Origin: Paulinella micropora | Taxonomy: Eukaryota; Cercozoa; Imbricatea; Euglyphida | Length of the DNA stretch: 31,449 nt | Reading direction: 5' to 3' | NCBI GenBank assembly: GCA_009731375.1 | Contig: BJOX01000151.1 | Coordinates: 776,236 to 807,684 of the forward strand | In this document: positions 10,795 to 20,626 of the stretch, piece after piece | Layout of the letters: each line of letters opens with the position of its first letter | Numbering within the stretch: position 1 is the stretch's first letter | Notes under the pieces: generated by a model | Seen by the model: only the letters and a program-made list of their open reading frames with translations | The model's database searches: none | What the model was told of the DNA's origin: nothing | Program-made: the position numbers and the translations under genes

Positions 10795-12995
10795 TTATAT
10801 GAATGTATTAAATCCCTCACCATCTCCATATCCATTTTGTGCTTTTAACTTTTCTGCTTCGTCTTCTTTTAGGTCTGTGAAACCACTGGCGAATTTAAAC
10901 CTTACACCTTTCGCCCGCTCCATTAAAAACCTCATAGCAAACCATCCGCAGGTATCACTGGTATCGCTCTGCTTTTTTACTTGATTAACCTTCATTAATA
11001 AATAACTATCGGGGTGGCTTTTATCAATTAGTTGTTTCATTTGTTGTTGAAAGTCTTCCGTTGGTTGGTAAAGCGCTAATGGGTCATACACTTCAACACT
11101 TCTGTCTTTATCCAGACTTACCCATATAGCAATCCAATGAGACCCCACTTGTTTGTGATTATCTAAATTCATAATAAATCCGTATCGCTTTCTTTTTTCT
11201 GGATTTAGTTTGTAGATTTCATCGCTGGCTATTGCTCCGAGATACCATCCATATTTTTTCATTATATCATCTATTTCATTAGTCATTAATCCCCGCCCCT
11301 CACCCTCTTGTTGCTCTGGTTGCTGTGGCGTCTCCGCGACGCTCGGGGGTATGGTTGTCTCTGATTGCTCTGGCTGTGGTTGCTCTGGTTGCTGTGGCTG
11401 TGGCTCTGGCTGTGGTTGTTCTAATGATGCGGTAATCGTAGGGGGTATGGTAGGGGGTGGCATCCCTTCATCAACATTTAAATCCGATGAAACTTGTTTA
11501 TCCACATTGGGGTCTATAGTCATTTTGTTCGTTAGAGTATTTACAAAATTATGTTTGTTCATTGTATGTTTCCAATCTTTGCGGGATAGATATTTTTTAA
11601 TTGTTTTTATTGAAAATACCTTATCAATTAATTCTTCTAATGTCTTCGCTCCAGTGTCTACGCGACGCTTGGGGGTATGGTTGTCTCCGCGACGCTCGGG
11701 GGTATGGTAGGGGGTGAAATCCCCTCCAGTACCTTTTTGCTTATAATCTCCAATATTTTGGAGATACCCCATAAACTCTTCATATCTAGCATAATCCGCT
11801 ACTTTTCTTTTTACGTTTTCCTTTTCATTTCCAACATCAATATTAAACCTTTTAATCATGTCAATAATCCACTTTGAAGTGTCTTTGTAATTTAATTTTT
11901 TATGTCCATCACTATCTAGTCTCTTTTTTAAAGCCTGTGCTAACTCTTTTATAGTAATGTTTGGGTGATAAGTTTTTGAAAATGCTGATATTAAAAATTG
12001 ATTAATTTGTAAATGTTCAAAATGCTTACCCTTTTCTTCTGCTTTCTTTTCTTCCTTTTCAAGTTTTTCTTTATATTCTTCTGCTAACTTTTTCTGTTCC
12101 TCTAAAGATGTCGCTGTGGCTATAGCCATCTGAATATCTTGACTGGCTTTTTGTAAGTCTTTACGACTCATCTTTTTTATGAACTTATCTGTATATCCTG
12201 CTAATTTCAGTGTTTCAATATCTTTCTGCTTTTGCTTTTTTTCTTCCTCATATTGCTCTTTCGTTTTCAATGGTGCTTCATCTCCTAAATTAGGTAAGGG
12301 TGGTGCTTGGGGTGGTGCTCCTAATGGAGGTGGGTGTGGCGGTGCTCCAAATTGTGGCGGTGCTTGTGGCTGTCCATATTGTGGTGGCATAATATATTGA
12401 TATTGAACTGGTGGTAATGCTTGTATCCTATTTTTTCTGTCTTCTTCATATTTTACATCATCTATGAGTTTTTGCTCCCTTCTTAGTTCTCTGTCTTTTT
12501 GTTCTTGTCGTTCCTTGATATCGGATAGTTCATTGCGGTGTATCCTTGCTAACTCATCCTGCCTTTCCTTAGCATCTGCTATGTCTTTTCTTTCTTGCCT
12601 CTTCTTTTCTTCTTCAGCATCAACTCGTGCTTTCTTTTCTTTTTTCTCTAGATCCTCAATACCCTCATACTTTCCTTTCTGAGTTTGTCTAAGTGGTCAT
12701 TAATGGCTGTTCTCGTATTTTGTTCAATCTCTGACAGGCTCTGAACTTTCCTTAAATCCTCCTTCTTTTCTTTTTTCTTTGCTTTTGTGGTACTGCCACG
12801 TTCGCGTGGCTTATTGCTCAAGTATTTCATAAAAAGTTTAACGATTTGAAGTGTGCTCATATCATTTGTTTTCTTACCAAAATTAAGATAATATTTTTTG
12901 CCCTTCTGGATAATATACGGCTTCCCGCTTTTATTTCTATAAACCCGCGGTGGTCTTACCTTTGCCTTTTTTATTCGCTTAGTCTTAGCCGACAT
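10795..12995 (-). CDS. Adenain-like virion maturation protease with long N-terminal region (frameshifted)
   Basis: The C-terminal domain is a C5/C48-type cysteine protease. Counting from the Met at 12390, GSHWIAIWV supplies the His (H418), EVYDPL the Asp (D436), KQSDTSDTC the oxyanion Gln (Q474) and nucleophile Cys (C481). It would cleave virion precursors during maturation. Upstream, a Pro/Gln-rich linker (PPQYGQPQ...) is preceded in the same open frame by a long charged coiled coil (to ~12695). After a one-base shift near 12665-12700, a basic N-terminal segment starts at 12995 (MSAKTKRIKKAK). I infer one ~730-aa product; two separate genes is the alternative. The middle also has a low-complexity QPQPEQPEQ tract. 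The gene ends 22 bp from the penton start. Confidence 0.8.
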
Positions 12996-13043
12996 ACTGT
13001 ATCAGCAAAAAAATATTTCCCAATAATTTCAATTGATATTTTT

Positions 13044-13391
13044 TCAAAACTTTAAGGCGCCACGTCCGCTCTGCCTACCATATCCAAGTTTCGCGGCGGT
13101 AGAGCCTATACGAGACGCATATGGAACCCCGACATCACCAAGCGCATTCGCAGTCTTTGAAATAATCTTGTTATCACGAAGAAATTTATTCACCGCCATT
13201 GCTGTCTTACCAACCTTTGCCCAGTTAATCTTACCGCTAGCCTGTCCCTTGCCTCCTTGCTTCTTCTTACGACCAGACAATCTCGGACTTGTCCGAGATA
13301 CTTTTTTACCTCCAGCCATGTTTGTGCTTGAGTTAACTGTTCGTTTGCCGATTGTTGGAATGACTTCAACACGAGATGTTTTTACTACCAT
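13044..13391 (-). CDS. Small basic virion-core-like peptide
   Basis: This 115-aa, strongly basic protein has a Gly/Lys/Arg-rich centre (SGRKKKQGGKG) and an Arg/Gly C-terminus (AAKLGYGRQSGRGALKF). Small basic proteins of this kind sit between protease and ATPase genes in PLVs and Polintons. They are often compared with adenovirus core or minor capsid peptides, but the family here is not proven. The role inferred is DNA condensation or a protease-cofactor-like function. The start follows a short AT-rich stretch; a second Met (MAGGKK, residue 25) could also serve. Confidence 0.6.
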   Translation of the reverse strand: MVVKTSRVEVIPTIGKRTVNSSTNMAGGKKVSRTSPRLSGRKKKQGGKGQASGKINWAKVGKTAMAVNKFLRDNKIISKTANALGDVGVPYASRIGSTAAKLGYGRQSGRGALKF

Positions 13392-13429
13392 TATAATAAG
13401 TAAAAAAATATTTATTAATTCTAAAAATA

Positions 13430-14244
13430 TTATTTTAATCTGTAAGCAAAGTTTTCGCGTAATTCATCATCAACACTTGAAACATAAAGAAAATTAAATC
13501 TCTCCTTTGTTGCTTCGTGATACTTTTGAAGAAAGTAATCAAAATCAAAAGATAAGTCTAAATGTTTATACACGAGTTCCATTTTATCCTGAGACTGGCT
13601 TGGAAAGATTAACAAATAATCTAACTGCTTAATGGCTTCTGGCCGTAGGTCGTTTAAATACTGACTAGACATAATCACCTTTGATTTTTCGTGTCTGTTC
13701 TTTTTTAACAAATCGCTTACGGACTTATCTCTTAAACCGCTCCCTAAATCATCCAAAACAAAAACAACCTCTGGCGAAATATACTTACTTGGTCTCTCTT
13801 TCTTCTCACCTCCTTCTTCTTTTTTCTTTTCTTTTCCAAAGTAAAAAAATTGTGGTTTCTCCATCGGTTCTTCATCTTTGATTTCGCCCTCCTGCTCTTC
13901 ATCTGGTTTGTTCAGTTTGTCAAGTTCATAGTCTATAACATTTACACCATCCGATTTAAGAAAGGTATATATTGCCATCGGGTTGCCTCTGTTCTTAAAG
14001 TGCTTAACCATTGCTTTATAAATGTAATCCTTGTGTATTGTTGAAGCAATAATGACAATACGGGTTTTTCTGTCTGTCGTCCGTTTCAGTATTTCAAAGA
14101 GTGCTGTCGTCTTACCGCTCTTCTTACGGGCAAGTAGAAATATATTGGCATACGGCTCGTTGAATAATTTATAACCTTTTGCTTTTTTATTTCCATCACC
14201 TCTTGTTTTACTGGCTTCACCTTAATGCTATTAATCTTTTCCAT
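13430..14244 (-). CDS. FtsK/HerA-type DNA packaging ATPase (frameshifted near start)
   Basis: This ATPase drives genome packaging into the capsid in PLVs and relatives. The Walker A motif (LLARKKSGKTT) is encoded near 14106-14135 and Walker B (VVFVLDDLG) near 13745-13770. The C-terminal half is intact to the stop at 13430. The first in-frame Met of the long frame (14011) lies after Walker A, so it cannot be the true start. An ATG at 14244 (MEKINSIKVK) opens the natural N-terminus, separated from the rest by a one-base shift at the A6 run at 14183-14188. The 5' part is present again in the assembly duplication (14875-15168). Confidence 0.87.
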
Positions 14245-14296
14245 GCTATATTCTAAGCCAAAAATAGTTATGAATTTCTAAATTCATACATTGTTG

Positions 14297-14659
14297 CTAC
14301 GCAACGAATTCTAGGCATACAACAATTCGGCCTGCTAAATTTCCTGTATCAATATTTCCGCTGTCAGTTTCAAGGACTTTAAATGTATATTGTCCGTCAG
14401 TCCATCCGACAACACCCAAATTATAACCGAGATTTGAAATGTTTGCTGTGGTGCTGTCCGCAAATGTTCCAATAATTCCAATTCTATCCATGTAAAGAAT
14501 TCTGGTTTTTGTCTCGGTCTGGTCGTTCATATAGTGGATAAATTTTAAATTCATTTTGGTTGGTGTGAATGACATTTGAATATTTTTATTAAATGTTTTG
14601 CTTCTTCCAGCAAAATCATTGCTTAGAAAAATAATCTTTTGGTATTTATAGTCAGCCAT
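14297..14659 (-). CDS. Small beta-rich protein, possibly structural (copy 1)
   Basis: This protein has 120 aa from the Met at 14659 (MADYKYQKIIFLS); an upstream in-frame Met would add 13 residues. It is rich in beta-like segments (RILYMDRIGIIGTFAD, QYTFKVLETDSG) and sits among virion genes, suggesting a minor structural protein. The family is not recognised. The 3' spacer before the ATPase start contains two small inverted repeats (ATGAATTT/AAATTCAT and TTGCTACGCAA). An identical copy at 15221-15583 is probably the same gene counted twice. Confidence 0.6.
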   Translation of the reverse strand: MADYKYQKIIFLSNDFAGRSKTFNKNIQMSFTPTKMNLKFIHYMNDQTETKTRILYMDRIGIIGTFADSTTANISNLGYNLGVVGWTDGQYTFKVLETDSGNIDTGNLAGRIVVCLEFVA

Positions 14660-14864
14660 GATGTCCTCTATATTAGTGCTAATAAACTTTTTATTCATTA
14701 ATATTTCTGCTCGGACTGCCTGCGACTTTTACTCGCGGGTCAGTGAGAAAAAAAATGAGAGTTGTGCTTATTGTATTCAGAAAGGAATAGAAACAAAATT
14801 TAAATGTGTGTATAAGCCTATGAGTGATTGGTGTGTTAGTTTTGATGAAGCCATTCCTTTAATT
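14658..14864 (+). CDS. Cys-rich secreted-type protein, truncated by gap (copy 1)
   Basis: This is identical to the first 207 bases of the gene at 15582-15845 and is cut by the N gap. It is most likely the same locus duplicated in the assembly. Confidence 0.5.
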
Positions 14865-14874
14865 NNNNNNNNNN
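14865..14874. other. 10-N assembly gap
   Basis: This gap separates the two identical 914-bp segments. Confidence 0.97.
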
Positions 14875-15168
14875 CCGATTTAAGAAAGGTATATATTGCC
14901 ATCGGGTTGCCTCTGTTCTTAAAGTGCTTAACCATTGCTTTATAAATGTAATCCTTGTGTATTGTTGAAGCAATAATGACAATACGGGTTTTTCTGTCTG
15001 TCGTCCGTTTCAGTATTTCAAAGAGTGCTGTCGTCTTACCGCTCTTCTTACGGGCAAGTAGAAATATATTGGCATACGGCTCGTTGAATAATTTATAACC
15101 TTTTGCTTTTTTATTTCCATCACCTCTTGTTTTACTGGCTTCACCTTAATGCTATTAATCTTTTCCAT
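14875..15168 (-). pseudogene. Packaging ATPase 5' fragment (assembly copy)
   Basis: This repeats the N-terminus and Walker A region of the ATPase and stops at the gap. It has the same A6 frameshift (15107-15112). It is almost certainly not a second gene. Confidence 0.7.
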
Positions 15169-15220
15169 GCTATATTCTAAGCCAAAAATAGTTATGAATT
15201 TCTAAATTCATACATTGTTG

Positions 15221-15583
15221 CTACGCAACGAATTCTAGGCATACAACAATTCGGCCTGCTAAATTTCCTGTATCAATATTTCCGCTGTCAGTTTCAAGGA
15301 CTTTAAATGTATATTGTCCGTCAGTCCATCCGACAACACCCAAATTATAACCGAGATTTGAAATGTTTGCTGTGGTGCTGTCCGCAAATGTTCCAATAAT
15401 TCCAATTCTATCCATGTAAAGAATTCTGGTTTTTGTCTCGGTCTGGTCGTTCATATAGTGGATAAATTTTAAATTCATTTTGGTTGGTGTGAATGACATT
15501 TGAATATTTTTATTAAATGTTTTGCTTCTTCCAGCAAAATCATTGCTTAGAAAAATAATCTTTTGGTATTTATAGTCAGCCAT
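15221..15583 (-). CDS. Small beta-rich protein, possibly structural (copy 2)
   Basis: This is identical to the 14297-14659 gene. In this copy the downstream context continues into unique viral sequence, so it is the one properly linked to the fibre module. Its ATG (CAT at 15581-15583 on the plus strand) overlaps the ATG of the plus-strand Cys-rich gene at 15582. Confidence 0.6.
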   Translation of the reverse strand: MADYKYQKIIFLSNDFAGRSKTFNKNIQMSFTPTKMNLKFIHYMNDQTETKTRILYMDRIGIIGTFADSTTANISNLGYNLGVVGWTDGQYTFKVLETDSGNIDTGNLAGRIVVCLEFVA

Positions 15584-15845
15584 GATGTCCTCTATATTAG
15601 TGCTAATAAACTTTTTATTCATTAATATTTCTGCTCGGACTGCCTGCGACTTTTACTCGCGGGTCAGTGAGAAAAAAAATGAGAGTTGTGCTTATTGTAT
15701 TCAGAAAGGAATAGAAACAAAATTTAAATGTGTGTATAAGCCTATGAGTGATTGGTGTGTTAGTTTTGATGAAGCCATTCCTTTAATTTGCTCGAATGAT
15801 GCTATGCGGTATAAAACTCAAGTATATGAATGTTCATTTCTTTGA
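15582..15845 (+). CDS. Putative secreted Cys-rich small protein
   Basis: This 87-aa protein begins with a hydrophobic stretch like a signal peptide (MMSSILVLINFLFINISA, then a plausible cleavage before TACDF). It is followed by a Cys-rich part with the spacing C-x2-C...C...WC...C...C (ESCAYC, FKCVY, DWCVS, PLICSND). The pattern is loosely like small disulfide domains such as PSI, but no family is assigned. It is the only plus-strand gene inside the minus-strand virion block. It starts back to back with, and overlapping by two bases, the gene on the other strand, and its 3' end overlaps the end of the membrane-protein gene. A chance open frame cannot be excluded. Confidence 0.45.
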   Translation: MMSSILVLINFLFINISARTACDFYSRVSEKKNESCAYCIQKGIETKFKCVYKPMSDWCVSFDEAIPLICSNDAMRYKTQVYECSFL

Positions 15846-16190
15846 ACTAGAAGGCGATGGAAGGCAGATACCGATAAGTAAGGTCAAAATACCAACATAA
15901 GTGTTGGCAACCTCGCACGGCAAGTTCTTTTCAGATAGCCTCACGATACAAAGGGCTATAACGGCAACGATGATACCCATTTGAAATAAGTATTTAATAA
16001 GTCGGCTGTCGGTTGGTCTGTTTTTTATACAACAACAATTCCAGTTATCTTCCCATTCGTGCTCTATTTTTTTCTCCTCAGTCTTTAGTTCTACTTCAAA
16101 AACACGAGACTTTAATTCTGGAGTTAGTTCGCCATCCATATCCATACTAGGTGGGGGTCTGTGAAGTCTAGTTGTATTATTGTTTGACAT
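15834..16190 (-). CDS. Small two-TM membrane protein
   Basis: This protein has 118 aa from MSNNNTT (16190), with a hydrophilic N-terminal half and a CCC cluster (NWNCCCIK). Two hydrophobic helices follow (about YLFQMGIIVAVIALCIV and TYVGILTLLIGICL), ending in PSPSSSKK. Short proteins with this GILTLLIG...PSP ending recur in PLVs and algal viruses as probable virion or host-membrane proteins. That placement is from memory of the pattern and not proven. Its ATG overlaps the stop of the fibre gene's corrected frame by about 14 nt, indicating translational or at least genomic coupling. Confidence 0.65.
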   Translation of the reverse strand: MSNNNTTRLHRPPPSMDMDGELTPELKSRVFEVELKTEEKKIEHEWEDNWNCCCIKNRPTDSRLIKYLFQMGIIVAVIALCIVRLSEKNLPCEVANTYVGILTLLIGICLPSPSSSKK

Positions 16191-19100
16191 TATCAAGAAC
16201 GGCCATTCTGATTTCTTCTAATTGATTTGCTTGGTCTTGTAGTATATTCATAATTTTTATTTTCTTTTTCTAAATTAACTACCTTTTCCGCCATGTGTTG
16301 AAAAGCACTGACTAATATCGGTATAAAACTTGTATATGTTATGCCTTCAAGGTAGCCATCTCCATCGTCCTCTTTTATTCCACTTTCAGATAAAAATTCA
16401 GGAAATATTTTTTTAACTTCATCAGCAATAAATCCGTGGTTCTTTTGTTCTTTCTTTTCGTCTGATTTCAAATAATATGAACAGCAGTTTATTTTCATTA
16501 GTTTCTCACAACAATCCCCGCAGTCTAATGTTTTAATATCTGATTTTAGTCTCCTGTCCGATGAGTTTGTCCAAGCACCATTGAGAGGAATATAATTATA
16601 AGTGCCAGACGGCTCGCTTGAAGAGTTTGAAGTAGTCCAAGAGTGAACCAAACCACTTGAACCACAAACTACTCCATAATTCGTATATCCACCCCATTTC
16701 AAAAATATTTGTGGGTCATTAGTGTAAGCAGGTCTTTTTCTTAATGTTAAAAATCCGCTGGATGCTGTCGGGATGACTACCTCTCCCGACGTATTAATGT
16801 TCATTGCCTCATTCCAAGTTATATTACTCCCCGCTGTTGTTCCAGTATTATAATAAAAAGCGAGTTTGTTTGAGATTTTGTATATTTGAAAGTTTGAGCC
16901 AGAATTACTTGATTTCCAGTTTGAGCCGTCATAATAAGCATCAAAACTTATACCTATATTGTCGTGTGCCCAATTCAATACTTGGAATGTTGGATAAGCA
17001 TCTGTGGATATTACTGCCTGTAAGTGTGCCCCTCCTATATTACTCGCCGTTCCGTATAATTCTAATCCGCCTGTCGCCCCATTTGCTGATTTTGTTGTGT
17101 TTCCTATAATTATCGGCTTACCTGATGCTGTTGTTATTTTATCGCTCGTCGTTAATGTCGTTGTTGATATCCCCGCATTTGCCGTTATCGCCCCACTCGC
17201 TGTTATTGCCTTCGTTGTTAATAAGCCCGATGAACTACTGATGTCTATTGCGGTGTTAAATGTTATATTACTTCCTACCGCTACTCCTGACGCATATTGA
17301 AAAAGGAGATTAGTGCCTTTGGCTATCATAAAATTTGAGGTAGCAGAACTTGACTTATCATTAACTGCTCCGTCCCAATAGCAATCAAATTTTAATGAGA
17401 CATCATTATGACTATTATTAATTAATTGAAAACAAGGATAATTTGGATCGGCCGTTATAAATGCTTGTATATGCGGCCCTGCTACACCAGATGTCCCGTA
17501 TAATTCTAATCCCCCCGTGTATGCCGCCAATCCTCTTGTTGTTCTTCCCAATATTAATGGTTTATCTTGTGCTATCGTTATTTTGTCGCTCGCCGTTAAT
17601 GTTGTTGTAGTCATACCAGCAGTTGCCGTTAATGTAGTTCCAGTTATTGTTCCGCCATTTGTTATATTGTTTGAATTCATATCTAAGGCACCATAAAATC
17701 GCATACCGCCAGTATTGTTAAAACGGACGATGTCAGATAAAGCACTTTTATTATCCAAAAGTTTTGAAATATAAAGTCCCGCCCCTTTTACATCAGATGC
17801 TACATTCGTAAATACATAACCTCGTTGGTTCGCGGTTCCACTTGTAGCAGTATTTAAAGTAAATAAGAAATACTGATAATCTCCTGATGTCTGAGAAAAG
17901 AATATATCTCCTCCATTTTGGTTTAATATACGTGCCCCATTATATGTTATATTCCGCCATTAGTGATATCCACATTATTAAAATCCGCAGTGTTTGTTAG
18001 AGTTAGATATTTTATCTCTGTTCTCGTTCCATTGAATGTTTTAATTCCCGTTATTGTTTGGTCTCCTGTTAGTTTTACATTTTGCCCGTCCAATGTGTCC
18101 GCATACCCTTTTGTCGCTCCGTCCGTCGCTAATGTCGGGGTTCCTAGGTTGGCTATTTTGCTACTATTACAATCTAGCCCCGAAGCATTTACCCAACCGA
18201 CTATCGCTCCATCAATAATGAAACTTATTTTTTTGGCATTTATTTCAAAGTTATAATTTACACCAGTGCCCATATCAAGGCATCCGATAGTTCCTATATT
18301 GGCTGTTGAGTTAAAAACCACGAATGTTCCCTTTGTTGTCGCATTCGTTGAATTTCCAGTTAGTTCAAGGCCACTGCTAAATGTCTTGATTCCTGCTATT
18401 GTTTGGTTTCCCGAGGTTTTAACTGCCGAACTATCAAGGACAGAAACATCCACACCATCAACAAGATTTACATTTGTTATGCTTTGGTTTCCCATATTTA
18501 GTCCTCCCGTCATACTAGCAGTGCCATCTAATCTAAGAAAGGGTGATGCCACATTTCTCCATTGTCCAGTGCTATAAATGAGTAGTTGATTATCTGATGC
18601 TGATGTTATAATCACATCGCTATGTGTATCAATACTTCCACTTGCCGACACTTTTGCCGTGTTCGTATCGTGCTCTGATAGCCAAGTTGTGATAGACCTG
18701 CCATTTAATTGATTTACATTTGTTATGCTTTGGCTTTTCATATCAAGACCAGCACTCGCATTTATTATACTGCTAAATGTTTTAATACCCGCTATGGTTT
18801 GGTCTCCTGTTAGTTTGACCACCGAACCATCAACTGCGAGATTAGCGAGATTAATTCCATTATATGTAGAAGCCCCTGAAATAGCAAAACCACCCATATT
18901 TAGTCCTCCCGTCATACTGGCTGTGCCGTCTAATCTAAGAAAGGGTGGTGTGGTGTTTCTCCATTGCCCCGTGCTATACATAATCAGTTGGTTATCTGCT
19001 GGAAAGCCTGATATTGTCACATCGCTATGTGAGTCTATACTTCCAGCTGCTGACACCTTATTATTATTATCATTATGCTCAAATATCCATTCATCAACAC

Positions 19101-19830
19101 CTTTGTCATTTAGTAAATTAACTCCTGTTATATTCTTCCTTCCCATACTAATGTTGCCTGTTTCATCAACATTTATCGGAAATGTTTTATTTACCCAGTT
19201 TATTGAATTATATGTTAGATAACTATTCATCGCCACTGGTGCTGTAATGACTACATCTGAAAGTGTATCAATTGAACCAAGGGCTGTATTCTTCCATTTG
19301 CCTTCTACATCGTTGTAAGTTAAGTATTGTCCGCTTGCTTGTGCAAATATGTTTGTGTCTATCAAATTATATAAACTGGTTTGGTGCGGATTGGAAGTAT
19401 TAGAGCGGTGTTGAGTTGAGGCTTTGACTTCGTCATTATCCCTTACTCGTTGCTCTGTGTAGTATAAACTGCTTCCTTCTTTGATATCCGTAGTTGATTT
19501 TAAAGCGAGCCGTGTGTCAAAGCGGTTATCAGTCCAATAATAATTAAGTCCTTCTTTTAGGTCAGTTGTTGATTTTAAAGCGAGCCGTGTGTCAAAGCGG
19601 TTATCAGTCCAATAATAATTAAGTCCTTCTTTAATGTCCGCGGTGCTTTTGGTAGCCAGTCGTGTATCAAATCGGTCGTCAGTGTAATAAAGATTTACGG
19701 GGTCAGCGTCTTCTGGCACTCTGTCTGTATTCAGACCAATAATATTAGTGTTGGTAAGGTCTAAGTTTTTTATGTCTAGACTATCAACTGCGATTTCTGA
19801 TAAACCTAGTAAAGATTTATATTGCGACAT
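16177..19830 (-). CDS. Long fibre protein with S74 intramolecular chaperone (frameshifted)
   Basis: This protein of roughly 1,200 aa is probably the receptor-binding fibre. I start it at 19830 (MSQYKSLLGLSEIAVDSL); upstream in-frame sequence is hairpin H6 DNA. The order is three ~25-aa repeats (YYWTDNRFDTRLALKST), then many phage-tail-fibre-like repeats (GGLNMG..., VKLTGDQTIAGIKTF). The C-terminal peptidase S74 domain has SSDRRLKSDIKTLD (self-cleavage before a Ser) and HGFIADEVKKIFPE. S74 domains trimerise fibres and then cut themselves off. One-base shifts near 17947-17955 and in the A5 run near 16265 split the frame. The corrected ends are a continuous frame between the two long ORFs and a coiled-coil tail (MNILQDQANQLEEI) ending at 16177. 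Confidence 0.85.
19476..19702 (-). repeat. 75-bp tandem repeat inside fibre gene
   Basis: Three units of 75 bp encode 25-residue repeats with YYWTDNRFDTRLALKST. The first two are nearly identical in DNA and the third is more diverged. They lie near the fibre's N-terminus and resemble shaft repeats that change length by recombination. Confidence 0.85.
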
Positions 19831-19831
19831 T

Positions 19832-19881
19832 GATTTTCTAAATTCACACTTTCGCTTCGCTTTCGTGTGTTTTAGAAAATC
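19832..19881. repeat. Intergenic hairpin H6
   Basis: Arms GATTTTCTAAA and TTTAGAAAATC enclose the 25-nt core 19845-19869, the exact reverse complement of the H5 core. It lies directly upstream of the fibre ATG, in a divergent spacer. Confidence 0.88.
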
Positions 19882-19919
19882 GTTTCCTATATTATTAGAA
19901 TAAAATTTTATTTTAAAAC

Positions 19920-19981
19920 GATGTTTGACAATAAACGAAAATCTTGCGATTAGCAAGATAGAAGTGAGATTGTCAAATATC
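19920..19981. repeat. Intergenic hairpin H7
   Basis: Arms GATGTTTGACAAT and ATTGTCAAATATC are complementary with one G-T type change, and contain an inner stem ATCTTGC/GCAAGAT. It is the partner of H6 in the spacer between the fibre gene and the plus-strand gene at 20027. Confidence 0.85.
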
Positions 19982-20026
19982 AATTAATTATTAAAAAATA
20001 CTAAAATATATTAATCTTAGTATAGA

Positions 20027-20149
20027 ATGCCATCTTCCGAAGCAAGTCGTAAGAACTGGGGTAGTGCTGTGGAAGGAATAAAAGCGAAAGCGAAACAACG
20101 AAAGATGGAACATGCTAAAATGTTTTGGCGCAATACCGAAATGCTGTAA
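20027..20149 (+). CDS. Short basic peptide, probably start of the next gene
   Basis: This 40-aa frame (MPSSEASRKNWGSAVEGIKAKAKQ...) ends 16 bp before the frame at 20166. A third frame (NAVKQEDKIWRNE) bridges the two without a start. A single longer Lys/Glu-rich protein broken by two small frameshifts is therefore as likely as two genes. The function is unknown. Confidence 0.45.
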   Translation: MPSSEASRKNWGSAVEGIKAKAKQRKMEHAKMFWRNTEML

Positions 20150-20165
20150 AGCAAGAAGATAAGAT

Positions 20166-20546
20166 ATGGAGGAACGAATAAAACAAATTGAAGAAAAGAA
20201 CTTGGCTAAGGATATTATTACTGAACATGATAATGATAGCCCAGAGGAGAAGAGTGAGAGCAAAGATGAGGTTGATTTCACTGATATCATTGCCGAAAAG
20301 ATGGCGAAAATGAAAATCAAAAGAGCGAAAGCGGAAACTAAGAGAGAAAAGAAGAAGAGTAAGAAGCCAGAGCCTGAGCCAGAGAGTGAAGAAAGTGAAA
20401 GCGAAAGTAGCGAAGAAGAAGAACCGAAGCCGAAGAAAGGCAAAGGTAAGAAGTCTAGTAGTGTGAGTGTAAAAGTATATAATCAATCTTCTGGCGGTGC
20501 TAAGAAAGAAAAAAGTGAAGTTGAAAAATGTTTCTTAAAGTTTTAA
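20166..20546 (+). CDS. Highly charged Lys/Glu/Ser-rich protein
   Basis: This 126-aa protein has a helical N-terminus (MEERIKQIEEKNLAKD), a mixed-charge region and a low-complexity acidic tract (EPESEESESESSEEEEPK). A basic patch (KKGKGKKSSSV) and a short C-terminal segment follow. Such disordered proteins may act as chaperones or DNA-binding accessory factors, but no family is recognised. It is probably the 3' part of a gene starting at 20027. Hairpin H8 begins three bases after its stop. Confidence 0.55.
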   Translation: MEERIKQIEEKNLAKDIITEHDNDSPEEKSESKDEVDFTDIIAEKMAKMKIKRAKAETKREKKKSKKPEPEPESEESESESSEEEEPKPKKGKGKKSSSVSVKVYNQSSGGAKKEKSEVEKCFLKF

Positions 20547-20548
20547 AT

Positions 20549-20605
20549 GATATTATGAGCATCGCTTTCATTCGCTACGCTCATTTTCGCTTGCTCATAA
20601 ACATC
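20549..20605. repeat. Intergenic hairpin H8
   Basis: Arms GATATTATGAGC and GCTCATAAACATC pair with one bulge; the loop contains CGCTTTCATTCGCTACGCTC. It follows the stop of the charged-protein gene. Confidence 0.8.
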
Positions 20606-20626
20606 GTCTGCTGTTAAAGTATAAAG

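Larger units (their letters stand above)
13951..14864. repeat. 914-bp duplicated segment, copy 1
   Basis: Bases 13951-14864 recur as 14875-15788 at a constant offset of 924 with no difference noticed, separated by exactly 10 N. It covers the ATPase 5' part, the small gene at 14297 and the start of the Cys-rich gene. The N10 boundary points to a scaffold join of overlapping contigs and not to a real tandem duplication. Confidence 0.9.
14875..15788. repeat. 914-bp duplicated segment, copy 2
   Basis: This is the exact second copy of 13951-14864. It continues past 15788 into unique sequence, whereas copy 1 continues leftward into the rest of the ATPase gene. Collapsing the two copies gives one continuous gene order. 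Confidence 0.9.
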
